Part shown: positions 1 to 7,529 of the stretch, one piece after another
How the letters are laid out: the number at the start of each line of letters is the position of its first letter
Position numbering within the stretch: position 1 is the stretch's first letter
Source: Gammaproteobacteria bacterium
GTDB lineage: Bacteria; Pseudomonadota; Gammaproteobacteria; Pseudomonadales; UBA3067
NCBI GenBank assembly: GCA_019090565.1
Contig: JAHRVS010000218.1
Coordinates: 1-13,222 of the forward strand
Reading direction: 5' to 3'
Length of the DNA stretch: 13,222 nt
Made by a program: the position numbers and the translations under genes
Notes under the pieces: generated by a model
Told to the model about the DNA's origin: nothing
Database searches by the model: none
Seen by the model: the letters and a program-made list of their open reading frames with translations, nothing else

Positions 1-48
<48 letters not shown>

Positions 49-125
49 AATCGAGGCACGCATTTTACGCGTTCATGTGCCTGTGTCAAGAGCACTTTGT
101 TTGTCTCAAGCATTAGGTTGCACAC

Positions 126-719
126 TTATTCTTCGCCATCAGCATTCATCAAATTAGGCCAGGCGGCCTTGAGGTAGATATAGGCTGACCACAGTGTCAG
201 CACAGTGGCGATATAGAGAAGGATGACGCCTATCCACCACACACACCGCCAAAATACGTCTCCGCCTGTGACTAGGTGAATCGGGTCAACCATCAACACC
301 ATAGAAATGGCAAACATTTGAATGACTGTTTTCACTTTGCCGATGTTGCTAACCGCCACTTGGGCACGATGACCGCATTCTGCCATCCACTCCCTTAAGG
401 CTGAGATGATGATTTCTCGCCCTATAATGACGATCGCTGGAATGGCCATCCAGGGAGATGCGTAAACTTCTACCAATAAGATAAGCGCAACGGCAACAAT
501 CAACTTGTCGGCAACCGGGTCGAGAAAGGCACCTAGCTTGGTGGTTTGGTTAAGTTTTCGGGCCAAGTATCCGTCAAATAAATCCGTCAAGGCTGCAGCA
601 ATAAAGATCAAGGAGGCAACCAGGAAGTTCCACTCCACCGGCAGGTAAAAGATAGCCACAATGACCGGTATCGCCACAATGCGCGAGAGGGTTAACATGT
701 TAGGAAGTGTGTACATCAT
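126..719 (-). CDS. pgsA: CDP-diacylglycerol--glycerol-3-phosphate 3-phosphatidyltransferase (PgsA)
   Basis: PgsA is an inner-membrane enzyme that transfers a phosphatidyl group from CDP-diacylglycerol to glycerol-3-phosphate, the committed step of phosphatidylglycerol and cardiolipin synthesis. The 197-residue protein carries the complete CDP-alcohol phosphotransferase signature: D46, D49-G50, A53-R54, G63, D67 and D71 (DGYLARKLNQTTKLGAFLD...D). The segment REIIISALREWMAE (about 101-114) is typical of PgsA. Several hydrophobic helices surround the motif, and length is slightly above that of the E. coli enzyme. Two ATG codons stand in tandem at the start (719 and 716) with no strong Shine-Dalgarno sequence, so the exact start is open by one codon. 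It lies 110 bases downstream of uvrC and upstream of tRNA-Gly, matching the conserved gammaproteobacterial order. Confidence 0.96.
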   Translation of the reverse strand: MMYTLPNMLTLSRIVAIPVIVAIFYLPVEWNFLVASLIFIAAALTDLFDGYLARKLNQTTKLGAFLDPVADKLIVAVALILLVEVYASPWMAIPAIVIIGREIIISALREWMAECGHRAQVAVSNIGKVKTVIQMFAISMVLMVDPIHLVTGGDVFWRCVWWIGVILLYIATVLTLWSAYIYLKAAWPNLMNADGEE

Positions 720-829
720 AGGATTTAATCAATTCACTTTATCGGTGTGTTTCTCATTATGCAACGCGATTACTTTAAACTCGCCCCACTCTTCATCATT
801 AGGGCCGCGTTACTTCCAATACGGCCATA

Positions 830-2653
830 TTAATGACCATGCAGAGCATCATAGATTATTTCTGCTAATTTGGGGCTAATCCCTGTGATTTTGGTTAATT
901 CAGCTTCACTCGCACGCATGACTTCTTGCATGCCGCCAAAATGATTAATCAAATCACGTCGCCGCTTTGGCCCTACTCCTGGAATGCCTTCCAGGGCCGA
1001 GGTCCTCCGCTTTTTAGCTCTTCGACTACGGTGACCCGCAATGGCGAATCGATGCGATTCATCACGTATATGCTGTATGAGATGAAGTGCCGGGGAGTCA
1101 TCGGGGATCGCAGTTGGAACTTTATCATGGTTTAAGAAAAGTTGCTCCAGCCCGGCTTTTCTTGTGGGGCCCTTCGCAACGCCCAGCAGTGTTACGCTGT
1201 TAATTTGCAACTCTTCTCTCACCCGAAGTGCTTGCGTCATCTGACCTTTCCCTCCATCAATCACTATCAAGTCGGGCAGCACACCACCGTTTTTAAGTAC
1301 TTTGGAGTAACGCCGCATCAGGGCTTGCTCCATGGCGGCATAATCATCGCCAGGGGTTATACCCTCTATATTAAAGCGCCGGTATTCCGATCTTAAGGGG
1401 CCGTTACGGTCAAACACCACGCAAGAGGCGACGGTTTCTTCGCCCTGTGTATGACTAATGTCGAAACATTCTAGCCGCTGAGGGATTTCGTCAAGCTGAA
1501 GCGCTTCCTGTAAGGCCGCAAAACGCCGGTAGCTGCTTTCCTTGCTCGTAAGTAGGCTTTGCAGACTTTGCTCGGCATTCAGCTGTGCTATTTTAAGCCA
1601 GCCCGTGCGCTGACTACGCACATTTGAAAGTATTTGTACTTTTTTATCAAACTGCTCTGACAGCGCGGCTTGCAAGGCGGGTGCATCTTCAAGTTTGCAG
1701 GGTAATATTATTTCTTTCGGGGCCGTCCTCCCTCCTATTTGGGACAGGTAGTACTGGGGCATAAACCCTTCGAGCACTTCTTCCGCTAGGGCTTCGTATT
1801 GCACTTTTGGAAAGTAGTTTTTCCCACCGATCACCCTTCCCCCTCGCACCATAAGGCGATGAACACAGACCCCGCCTGGCGCGCACTCAACACCAAACAC
1901 GTCGGCATCGCCCTGACCACCGGTGACAAACTGCTGTTCGTTAATCCGGCGCAACGCTATGATTTGATCACGCAAGCCGGCGGCACCTTCAAAATCCAGT
2001 GCTTCGCTTGCTACCTCCATTTTCTGGACCAGCTCTTCAATAATTTCAGTGTTCTTACCTTGAAGAAAGCGCATGGCCAAATCAACTTGATGCCGGTAGG
2101 CTGCAGGGGTTATTGCATTGACACAAGGTGCACTGCAGCGATCAATTTGGGCTTGCAAACACGGCCGAGTGCGATTGGAAAAAAAACTTTCATCGCACTG
2201 CCGCACCTTAAAGACACGCTGCAATATATCGAGGCTTTCGCGCACCGCCCCACTGCTCGGGTAGGGGCCAAAGTAACGGCCTTTGGCTTTTTTCCCGCCC
2301 CGGTGAAAGACTAAACGTGGGTATTCTTGGTGCTCGGAAACAAATATATAGGGGTAAGATTTATCATCCCGCATGACTATATTAAACGGCGGGCGGTGTT
2401 TTTTGATTTGCGTTTGCTCCAGCAGCAACGCTTCTGTTTCACTACTGGTAACGGTTGTTTCTATTTTGGCAATGCGGGCAACCAAGGCCTTGGTTTTAGC
2501 GCTATGCTCTTTTGATGCAAAATAGCTAGCCACCCGTTTTTTCAGGTTTTTAGCTTTGCCTATATAAAGAATGCGATCATCCTGGCTGTACATATTGTAA
2601 ACGCCAGGATGGCTGGTGAGAGTACTAAGAAAGGAGCGGGGGTCAAACGTCAT
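830..2653 (-). CDS. uvrC: UvrABC excinuclease subunit C
   Basis: UvrC makes both incisions flanking a DNA lesion after UvrA and UvrB have located it. From the ATG at 2653 the protein has 607 residues, the normal family length. In order it shows an N-terminal GIY-YIG nuclease domain (GVYNMY at 17-22, ILYIGKAKNLKKR at 28-40), a four-cysteine cluster at about 153, 165, 173 and 177 that matches the iron-sulfur cysteines of the E. coli protein, a UVR domain near 207-240 that contacts UvrB, the C-terminal RNase H-like nuclease region (LIVIDGGKGQ), and paired helix-hairpin-helix motifs (GIPGVGPKRRRDLI) at the end. The frame is open upstream to a TTG at 2698 that would overlap uvrY by 17 bases. I prefer the ATG because MTFDPRSFL matches the family N-terminus. 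No good Shine-Dalgarno sequence precedes it, which suggests translational coupling to uvrY. Confidence 0.97.
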   Translation of the reverse strand: MTFDPRSFLSTLTSHPGVYNMYSQDDRILYIGKAKNLKKRVASYFASKEHSAKTKALVARIAKIETTVTSSETEALLLEQTQIKKHRPPFNIVMRDDKSYPYIFVSEHQEYPRLVFHRGGKKAKGRYFGPYPSSGAVRESLDILQRVFKVRQCDESFFSNRTRPCLQAQIDRCSAPCVNAITPAAYRHQVDLAMRFLQGKNTEIIEELVQKMEVASEALDFEGAAGLRDQIIALRRINEQQFVTGGQGDADVFGVECAPGGVCVHRLMVRGGRVIGGKNYFPKVQYEALAEEVLEGFMPQYYLSQIGGRTAPKEIILPCKLEDAPALQAALSEQFDKKVQILSNVRSQRTGWLKIAQLNAEQSLQSLLTSKESSYRRFAALQEALQLDEIPQRLECFDISHTQGEETVASCVVFDRNGPLRSEYRRFNIEGITPGDDYAAMEQALMRRYSKVLKNGGVLPDLIVIDGGKGQMTQALRVREELQINSVTLLGVAKGPTRKAGLEQLFLNHDKVPTAIPDDSPALHLIQHIRDESHRFAIAGHRSRRAKKRRTSALEGIPGVGPKRRRDLINHFGGMQEVMRASEAELTKITGISPKLAEIIYDALHGH

Positions 2654-2681
2654 TTTGAATTTTTTGTTATTCCCCAGAGTT

Positions 2682-3332
2682 TTAGTTACTTGATTCAAAA
2701 TCCACGATGCCGTGGCGCATTGCCAATAAGGTCAGCTCAACATCACTGCTGATCTCTAGCTTTTCAAAAATTCGGTAGCGGTAGCTATTTACGGTTTTTG
2801 GGCTGACGCACAGCGCGTCTGATATATCTTGAACCTTTTGGCAGTTAACAATCATGATTGCTATTTGCATTTCCCTTTCAGAAAGGGTTTCAAACGGGGT
2901 TGTTTTACCATCAAGCGACAGTTGCTTTAGCGCAAGCGCCTGGGCGATTTCTGGGCTCAAGTAACGCTGACCATGGTAGACCTGGCGTATCGCCGTGACC
3001 ATTTCATCTATACCCGCACCCTTGGTAAGGTAACCACTTGCACCCGCCTGCAGAACTCGTGATGGAAATGGTTCTTCGGCACAGGCTGTCACGGCAATAA
3101 TCCGCACTTCAGCATTCGCACGCAAGATTTTTCGGGTAGCTTCTAGGCCACCGATACCAGGCATTTTAACATCCATCAGCACCACATTTGGTGCCAACTC
3201 CCGAGTAAGCTTAATGGCGTCTTCACCACTGCCGGCCTCACCAACAACTTTTACGCCGTCTTCGTCCTCAAGCATACGAGCAATGCCTGTTCTAACCAGA
3301 TCGTGATCATCAACCACAAGCACTTTAATCAA
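2682..3332 (-). CDS. uvrY: GacA/UvrY response regulator (NarL/FixJ type)
   Basis: This is the response regulator partner of the BarA/GacS hybrid kinase. In relatives it activates the small RNAs that titrate CsrA/RsmA and so controls secondary metabolism, motility and biofilm switching. The 216-residue protein has a receiver domain (VVDDHDLVRTG at 6-16, phospho-acceptor D54 in VLMDVKMPG, switch T82, K104) and a C-terminal LuxR-type helix-turn-helix (about 147-200: LSEREMQIAIMI, VSPKTVNSYRYRIFEKL). The start codon is TTG at 3332, placed by the conserved N-terminus (M)IKVLVVDDH and by AGGGGA eight bases upstream. uvrC follows directly, as in E. coli and Pseudomonas. No sensor kinase gene lies in the window. 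In pseudomonads the gene is called gacA, which would be an equally good name. Confidence 0.96.
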   Translation of the reverse strand: MIKVLVVDDHDLVRTGIARMLEDEDGVKVVGEAGSGEDAIKLTRELAPNVVLMDVKMPGIGGLEATRKILRANAEVRIIAVTACAEEPFPSRVLQAGASGYLTKGAGIDEMVTAIRQVYHGQRYLSPEIAQALALKQLSLDGKTTPFETLSEREMQIAIMIVNCQKVQDISDALCVSPKTVNSYRYRIFEKLEISSDVELTLLAMRHGIVDFESSN

Positions 3333-3340
3333 ATTTTGGG

Positions 3341-3346
3341 TCCCCT
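3341..3346 (-). promoter_or_regulatory. Shine-Dalgarno sequence deciding the uvrY TTG start
   Basis: AGGGGA on the minus strand lies eight bases before the TTG at 3332. No in-frame ATG or GTG gives the conserved N-terminus of the receiver domain, so this site fixes a non-ATG start. Confidence 0.7.
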
Positions 3347-3696
3347 AATCAGAAGCTTAAACCATCGTGTGTGCTAACTCCTTACCTAATAACAATAAGT
3401 TATACAGGTATATCCAGAGTGGCACGACACCTTCCTTTGGGTGATGTTCTCCAACGCGTTAAGATACGCCCCCTTGCCACCTTTTGGAAGGGTAAATCCC
3501 GAAATTCCAATAATGCGGCCCATTTACTCAAACCAAGCGCGTCCCAGATAGGCAAACTATCAGACTTAGGTCTCAAAAAAGGCCTCAAAAAAGGCCTCAA
3601 AAAAACGGTTAAAACTTAAGCGCCAAAAACCTACCGGCACACTATACTCTATTGATTGACCATTCTTTTATAATCATAACTAGAACTTTATTTACT
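3347..3696. other. Intergenic region between divergent uvrY and PilZ gene
   Basis: No gene is supported here. An 82-codon open frame on the plus strand (3371-3619) has no recognisable domain, and its C-terminus is only the translation of a 12-bp tandem repeat (GLKK three times), so I do not call it. The region must hold promoters for uvrY (minus) and the PilZ gene (plus). TATACT at 3643-3648 and TATAAT at 3669-3674 are possible -10 boxes for the PilZ gene, but neither has a convincing -35 partner. Confidence 0.5.
3569..3605. repeat. Three tandem 12-bp units (GGYCTCAAAAAA)
   Basis: The units are GGTCTCAAAAAA at 3569-3580, GGCCTCAAAAAA at 3581-3592 and GGCCTC plus seven A at 3593-3605. Because AGGCCT is self-complementary, two units can pair as a 6-bp stem with a 6-base loop (3580-3585 with 3592-3597). 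Read on the minus strand the stem is followed by five T, so it could act as a weak intrinsic terminator shielding uvrY from upstream transcription. That role is an inference. Confidence 0.75.
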
Positions 3697-4143
3697 ATGA
3701 CACCAAGTAGCGAACGCAGGCAAAATAAACGCTTAAACGGCAGTTCGATTCAAGCAGAAGTAAAGCGTAAAGGCTTATTTCGGTTGGGCGGTTATCAGAA
3801 AATCAAGGTGGCGGACTTTAACCGCTTTGGAACACGCATTTTACATGACCAAAGACTAAGGGTTGGCGAGGAACTGCTGTTTAATATCAATAAGAAAAAC
3901 ATCAATATCAAGAGCGTTGTGGGCTTTGTGTGTCATATAGAGGAAGTAGAAGGCGGGTATAGCTATGGGATACAGTTTGATTTTTCTGCCAATAAGCATA
4001 TGCGCTCAGCAGATATAGAAGAGTCTCTTTCGCAAATAGAGGGGAGCTTGGACGAAATCGGGGGCACCAATATGGTCAAACCCCATACTGGCACGCAATC
4101 TCCCCACTCTACAAGCCCGCAAAAACCGTCAGGTCAGCTTTAG
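3697..4143 (+). CDS. PilZ domain protein (putative c-di-GMP receptor)
   Basis: PilZ domains bind cyclic di-GMP and pass the signal to motility, polysaccharide or other targets. From the ATG at 3697 the protein has 148 residues. Near its N-terminus it shows ERRQNKRL, an RxxxR motif, followed about 30 residues later by DFNRFGTRI, which corresponds to the (D/N)xSxxG motif with asparagine in place of serine. A beta-rich core follows (ELLFNINKK, VGFVCHIEE, YSYGIQFDF), then a polar, probably disordered tail. The frame extends upstream to a TTG at 3652, but the ATG puts RxxxR at the usual distance from the N-terminus. No clear Shine-Dalgarno sequence is present. The stop codon directly abuts the stop of the convergent gene at 4144. 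The altered second motif makes c-di-GMP binding likely but not certain. Confidence 0.78.
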   Translation: MTPSSERRQNKRLNGSSIQAEVKRKGLFRLGGYQKIKVADFNRFGTRILHDQRLRVGEELLFNINKKNINIKSVVGFVCHIEEVEGGYSYGIQFDFSANKHMRSADIEESLSQIEGSLDEIGGTNMVKPHTGTQSPHSTSPQKPSGQL

Positions 4144-4449
4144 TCAGGCTGCCCGAGAAGAGAGGGGCTCTATCGATTCTTCATTTTTTAGGCCCATGGT
4201 GTGAAATACACCAAAAGCGAACACTTGCAGGCCATCTAACAAGATTGGTTCACTTGAACCCCTATTGTTGTTCATAAACAAAAGCGCTTCAAAATTATGA
4301 ATAAGCACTAAGCCTATAAAACCAAGATTCAAGTACATGCCCGCGTCAGCATGTATATTTGCCCAAAATTCTGGGATAAACATGTTGCTTGCCAATATAG
4401 CCCATGTGGCGAGGGTGGCGATCTTACCGATCAAAATAACACTTTTCAT
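4144..4449 (-). CDS. Small inner-membrane protein, DUF1145/YhhL-like
   Basis: The 101-residue protein has three hydrophobic segments (about 4-22, 39-59 and 72-88) and a polar C-terminus. The pattern 'HNFEALLF...LLDGLQVFAFGVFHTMGL' resembles DUF1145 (E. coli YhhL), whose function is unknown. The assignment rests on remembered family pattern, not on a search. The start is supported by AAGGAAG seven bases upstream of the ATG at 4449. The gene is convergent with the PilZ gene with no bases between the stop codons. No functional link to its neighbours is visible. Confidence 0.68.
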   Translation of the reverse strand: MKSVILIGKIATLATWAILASNMFIPEFWANIHADAGMYLNLGFIGLVLIHNFEALLFMNNNRGSSEPILLDGLQVFAFGVFHTMGLKNEESIEPLSSRAA

Positions 4450-4950
4450 TTTTTATCTTCCTTTCAATATCATTATTGTTTTGAATCAATCAAGGAACCT
4501 TTTTATTTGCCGCTAAATCTGCCACGGCAATACTGGCTCAAAGCAAACTATCAATGGAGAATAACTCAAAACCTAAAGTGACTGCAATTGATAAGCGATT
4601 TCAGAACGCTTTTAAAGAGTCCGCTCAAAACACATAGTGGGTAGCGGGCTCGGTCAGCTTTCGTGGTGAAAAGAGCCTCCCAAGAGGCAGCAAAAGAGAG
4701 CCTTTTTAGCAAAGGGTCGCCGTGTTGCAGGGGGCCGCCATGCCCGTACTCAGCTTCAAGCCGCTTTGCGGCCTACCAGAGGTTAGGCATACATGCATAT
4801 CTCTGCTAACCTCCTTGTTATTGTTTGAATAATTCGCTGAAAAGGGCTTGACGTCACTTTGCCGAGAGCCTGCTGGCATTGCCTCAATCACATGCCAGAT
4901 ACCACTACGGGAATACCCCATAATAAATGTCTATGGCAGGAGTCAGTTTA
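4450..4950. other. Gene-poor region with structured DNA between two genes
   Basis: No gene of ordinary size is supported. The left part (4450-4660) shows nothing distinctive. The right part (4675-4860) is dense in inverted repeats: GCCTC/GAGGC at 4675-4688, GCCGC/GCGGC at 4760-4772 and GAGGTTAG/CTAACCTC at 4779-4786 with 4806-4813. On the minus strand GTGACG, 17 bases, then AATTAT (about 4860-4830) could serve as a weak promoter reading into this structured segment. Confidence 0.45.
4706..4798 (-). CDS. Possible 30-residue Cys-containing small protein
   Basis: An ORF of 30 codons starts at ATG 4798 and is preceded by a perfect AAGGAGG (4816-4810) at 11 bases. The predicted peptide starts MHVCLTSGRPQS and ends APCNTATLC, with cysteines at 4, 24 and 30, and no family is recognised. 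The Shine-Dalgarno sequence lies inside an 8-bp stem (GAGGTTAG pairing with CTAACCTC) whose loop contains the start codon, so translation would be hairpin-controlled. A GCCTC/GAGGC hairpin followed by TCTTTTC lies just downstream and could end transcription. The frame stays open upstream to an ATG at 4921. The ORF may equally be a by-product of a structured RNA or repeat, so this call is tentative. Confidence 0.25.
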   Translation of the reverse strand: MHVCLTSGRPQSGLKLSTGMAAPCNTATLC

Positions 4951-5826
4951 ATGCATAAAGTTCTAAATTTTCCCACGCTAGCTGTGCTCATCTACCTACT
5001 CGGTACTGGCTTACCTGCCTTCGGGCTCAATCTGCCGGTGAGCGCTGAAACGGATCGACTGCTGCTTGCTGCTGAAGAGTCCCTTAAGTCGAACAACCAC
5101 AGAGATGCCAGGGAGTTTCTTTCTAAAGCGCAGGCTTTAAGCTCGGACCTTCCTAAACAGTTCTACTTTTTGTATGGCACAGTGCTGTTTCATCTTGATG
5201 AGCATGATGCGGCCTCAACAAACCTGGTGAAATTCATTGAAAATGCCGAGCGAGGCAGCACTCAGTATAATGAGGCGCTTGGCTTTATCACCGCAATTCA
5301 AAAAAGAGGCGGGGGGCGTGAAAACAAACCAGCGACGAAGCGCAACCCAGAGACCAGCCTTCAACCAACCTCCATCCTCGACAGCTCAGAAAAGCAGTAC
5401 GTAAAAGGCATTACTCAGCTTTATTTGGCCGAAAGCGAAAGCAAAGCCCTGCTTAAGCACATTAATGACATGCTCTCTTCCTATGCGTTAAAGCCAGCGG
5501 CAAAGATTATTAAGCAAGGGCAACGCCCGCTGGTTCGCTATCGGCTCAGCCATGACGGGGCAGGCAACATCCTCACGAGTAGCCAGAAAATCACCCCCTA
5601 TAATAAAACAAACACGAGGTCGACTGTCAGCACTTCTAAATTAAATGTTTTCGGCGTTGATCCATTTGTGACTTATCGATGCTCAACAGGAACGAACAGT
5701 TGCTGGCTTCGATCCCCAACAACTGGCTCACAATGGCTAGAAATCAGTCAAAACGAGGAGGCTGCTGCAGAAATCGCAAGGGCATCAACGGCGCTTATTA
5801 AGCTGTTACAAAAAGAGGCGCGTTAA
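4951..5826 (+). CDS. Exported protein of unknown function, helical TPR-like N-terminal part
   Basis: I do not recognise a family. The start is set by AGGAG eight bases before the ATG at 4951; the frame is open to an ATG at 4927 without such a site. The 291-residue protein begins with a Sec-type signal peptide (positive MHK, hydrophobic FPTLAVLIYLLGTGL, likely cleavage after PAFG). Residues about 35-110 form helices resembling tetratricopeptide repeats (LLLAAEESLKSNNHRDAREFLSKAQAL, then FYFLYGTVLFHLDEHDAASTNL). A low-complexity linker follows (about 116-135). The C-terminal part contains YRCSTGTNSCWLRSP with two cysteines that could form a disulfide, and it ends in an alanine-rich helix. It is probably periplasmic. 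It is convergent with the MORN lipoprotein gene, and the two are separated by a strong hairpin. Confidence 0.7.
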   Translation: MHKVLNFPTLAVLIYLLGTGLPAFGLNLPVSAETDRLLLAAEESLKSNNHRDAREFLSKAQALSSDLPKQFYFLYGTVLFHLDEHDAASTNLVKFIENAERGSTQYNEALGFITAIQKRGGGRENKPATKRNPETSLQPTSILDSSEKQYVKGITQLYLAESESKALLKHINDMLSSYALKPAAKIIKQGQRPLVRYRLSHDGAGNILTSSQKITPYNKTNTRSTVSTSKLNVFGVDPFVTYRCSTGTNSCWLRSPTTGSQWLEISQNEEAAAEIARASTALIKLLQKEAR

Positions 5827-5853
5827 CAAAACTTCGCTGTGCGGGTCTATAGA

Positions 5854-5882
5854 ACAACAGCCTTCTTCTAACAGGCTGTTGT
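5854..5882. terminator. 10-bp hairpin between convergent genes
   Basis: ACAACAGCCT (5854-5863) and AGGCTGTTGT (5873-5882) pair perfectly around a 9-base loop. No T-run follows on either strand, so it is not a textbook intrinsic terminator. Its place between two convergent genes suggests 3'-end formation or transcript stabilisation for both. Confidence 0.5.
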
Positions 5883-5959
5883 CACCCTTCTGGCCAGTCA
5901 TTTTTCGCACTGCAGGGCAACCCACTGCTATGAGAGGCTGCCACCAGCCAAAGTAGGCG

Positions 5960-7135
5960 TTAATCCATTCTCACTCCATCTTTGAATTCGCAACCCTCTC
6001 CACTATCACCAAAGTAACACAGGCCTTTGCCGTTTATTTTATCATTCGAGAATTGCCCTTCGTAACGACTTCCGTCAGCCCAATAGAACACGCCCTTACC
6101 TTGCTTTTGTCCCGACTTAAATTCACCTAGGTATCGTTCACCACTGGGCCAGGAGTAGTCTCCGCTTCCATCTGGAAGGTCTTGCTTAAATTCCCCTTCG
6201 TAACTACGGCCGTCGGAATAGTTGTATTTGCCCTTGCCGCTTTTCAAGCCCTTACGAAATAAGCCGTTATAAATCGCCCCATCTGGCCAACTATAAATAC
6301 CGGTCCCAGAGGGGCTTCCACTTAAAAACTCACCGGAGTATTTTTCGGCATTGAGCCAGCTCATTTCACCCACTCCAGATATTTCGTCAAGCGCAAACTG
6401 GCCTTTGTAGATACGCCCATCTGGCCATTTCATTAAGCCGCTGCCGGACCTTTTGTCATCCATGAAATCACCTTCATAACGATGCCCGTCCGCCCACACT
6501 TGTACACCTTTGCCTCGTTTCATTCCTTTGGCAAAACTACCCTGATAATAGGTCTTGTCAGGCCAGCGATAAATGCCATCCCCATCAGCAAGGTTATTCT
6601 TAAAGCCACCTTCATAACTGTGCAAATCAGGCCACTTTAATTTTCCCATCCCATGCATTTGACCACTTCTAAATTCGCCCTCATAGGACTTACCCGAGTG
6701 CCAAGTTTTAATCCCAAAGCCTTCCAGTTTGTTCTGTTTCCACTGCCCGGTATATTTATCGCCGTTAGCCCATTCAAAAACGCCCTGCCCCGACTTCTCT
6801 CCTTTTTGAAACTGGCCTCTGTATTGGCTGCCACTAGGCCAGGTATAAACGCCGTCTCCGTGATATTTTCCCGCCAACCATTCGCCCACATATTTGGCGC
6901 CAGCCCCATCGACAAATACACCCTGCCCTGACTGCATATCGTCTTTCCAGCCACCTTCATAACGCGCGCCATTTGGCCAAATAAAAACCCCATGGCCCTG
7001 TTTTTTCTCAGACTGCACTTCGCCGATATAGTGGCTGCCACTATTAAAGTTCACTTTGACGCTTTCACTTCTTTGGCATGCTGACAGCAACGTGATAGAA
7101 AAAAAGAACGCCAAAACAGCGTAATTCTTGTTCAT
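5960..7135 (-). CDS. MORN-repeat lipoprotein (15 repeats)
   Basis: From the ATG at 7135 the 391-residue protein has a lipoprotein signal sequence (MNKNYAVLAFFFSITLLSAC) whose lipobox LSAC predicts lipidation of C20. The rest is almost entirely a tandem array of 23-residue MORN units. I count 15, each opening with an aromatic-x-G element (HYIGEV, RYEGGW, KYVGEW ... RYEGQF) and most closing with G-x-G-(V/I/L)-x-x-W-x-x-G. A short tail ends in CYFGDSGEGCEFKDGVRMD. MORN arrays form extended beta scaffolds that bind membranes or proteins, and no catalytic domain is present. An upstream in-frame ATG at 7162 (MKNWVLSER...) and a longer frame to 7285 exist, but the start at 7135 gives a normal 19-residue signal. 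The likely location is the periplasmic face of the inner or outer membrane, and its role is unknown. Confidence 0.85.
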   Translation of the reverse strand: MNKNYAVLAFFFSITLLSACQRSESVKVNFNSGSHYIGEVQSEKKQGHGVFIWPNGARYEGGWKDDMQSGQGVFVDGAGAKYVGEWLAGKYHGDGVYTWPSGSQYRGQFQKGEKSGQGVFEWANGDKYTGQWKQNKLEGFGIKTWHSGKSYEGEFRSGQMHGMGKLKWPDLHSYEGGFKNNLADGDGIYRWPDKTYYQGSFAKGMKRGKGVQVWADGHRYEGDFMDDKRSGSGLMKWPDGRIYKGQFALDEISGVGEMSWLNAEKYSGEFLSGSPSGTGIYSWPDGAIYNGLFRKGLKSGKGKYNYSDGRSYEGEFKQDLPDGSGDYSWPSGERYLGEFKSGQKQGKGVFYWADGSRYEGQFSNDKINGKGLCYFGDSGEGCEFKDGVRMD

Positions 7136-7509
7136 TCTTTCTGATAAAACCCAATTTTTCATTTGTAACCGCCCATCTACTTCATGAGAAAATATTTTTA
7201 TTAATAGGGATGCGACCATTTTATAGCTCAATAGAAACTCATTTTTCCCCAAGCTTTCGGATGCTGTCTGTCTAATTAAATGCAATTAACATCTTTAGAC
7301 GTGCGCCTGACAGACGATTGATTTCCTACTGCATTGGCCTCTATGACCTTAAAATCGATTTTCAATCACCCTCTAAGCGCCAGCTCCCATTTAATACGAG
7401 TCGCCGAGTGCGAGCATGGCGTAATTAACATTACACTCTTTATAGTCTAGGCTCCGGCCCCCACCTGTAATGGCATGCTTAGTTATGATATGTAACCAGT
7501 TTCCTACAA

Positions 7510-7523
7510 GCAGTTATAACTGC
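7510..7523. promoter_or_regulatory. Perfect palindrome GCAGTTATAACTGC
   Basis: A 14-bp perfect dyad with 7-bp half-sites and no spacer lies in the divergent region, six bases from the start of the inverted-repeat element. It has the size of a dimeric repressor operator, but no regulator is encoded nearby and the match could be chance. Confidence 0.3.
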
Positions 7524-7529
7524 CATCAT

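Noticed and set aside
1799..2314. 171-codon plus-strand ORF inside uvrC
   Set aside because: It is antisense to a fully conserved uvrC frame and its translation has no domain, so it is a shadow frame.
2654..2698. TTG start for uvrC at 2698
   Set aside because: The extra 15 residues do not match the family N-terminus; ATG 2653 gives the standard start and length.
3371..3619. 82-codon plus-strand ORF between uvrY and the PilZ gene
   Set aside because: No domain, no ribosome binding site, overlaps the uvrY promoter region, and its C-terminus is a translated 12-bp tandem repeat.
4740..4789. Integron attC-like site: TTCAAGCCGC hairpin followed by GTTAGGC on the plus strand
   Set aside because: GTTAGGC fits the GTTRRRY core and the GCCGC/GCGGC hairpin is attC-like, but no RYYYAAC partner with matching complementarity lies upstream, the span is too short, and no integrase or second site is visible.
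7162..7285. N-terminal extension of the MORN lipoprotein
   Set aside because: The extension would bury the lipoprotein signal sequence 70 residues into the protein; the start at 7135 gives a normal signal.
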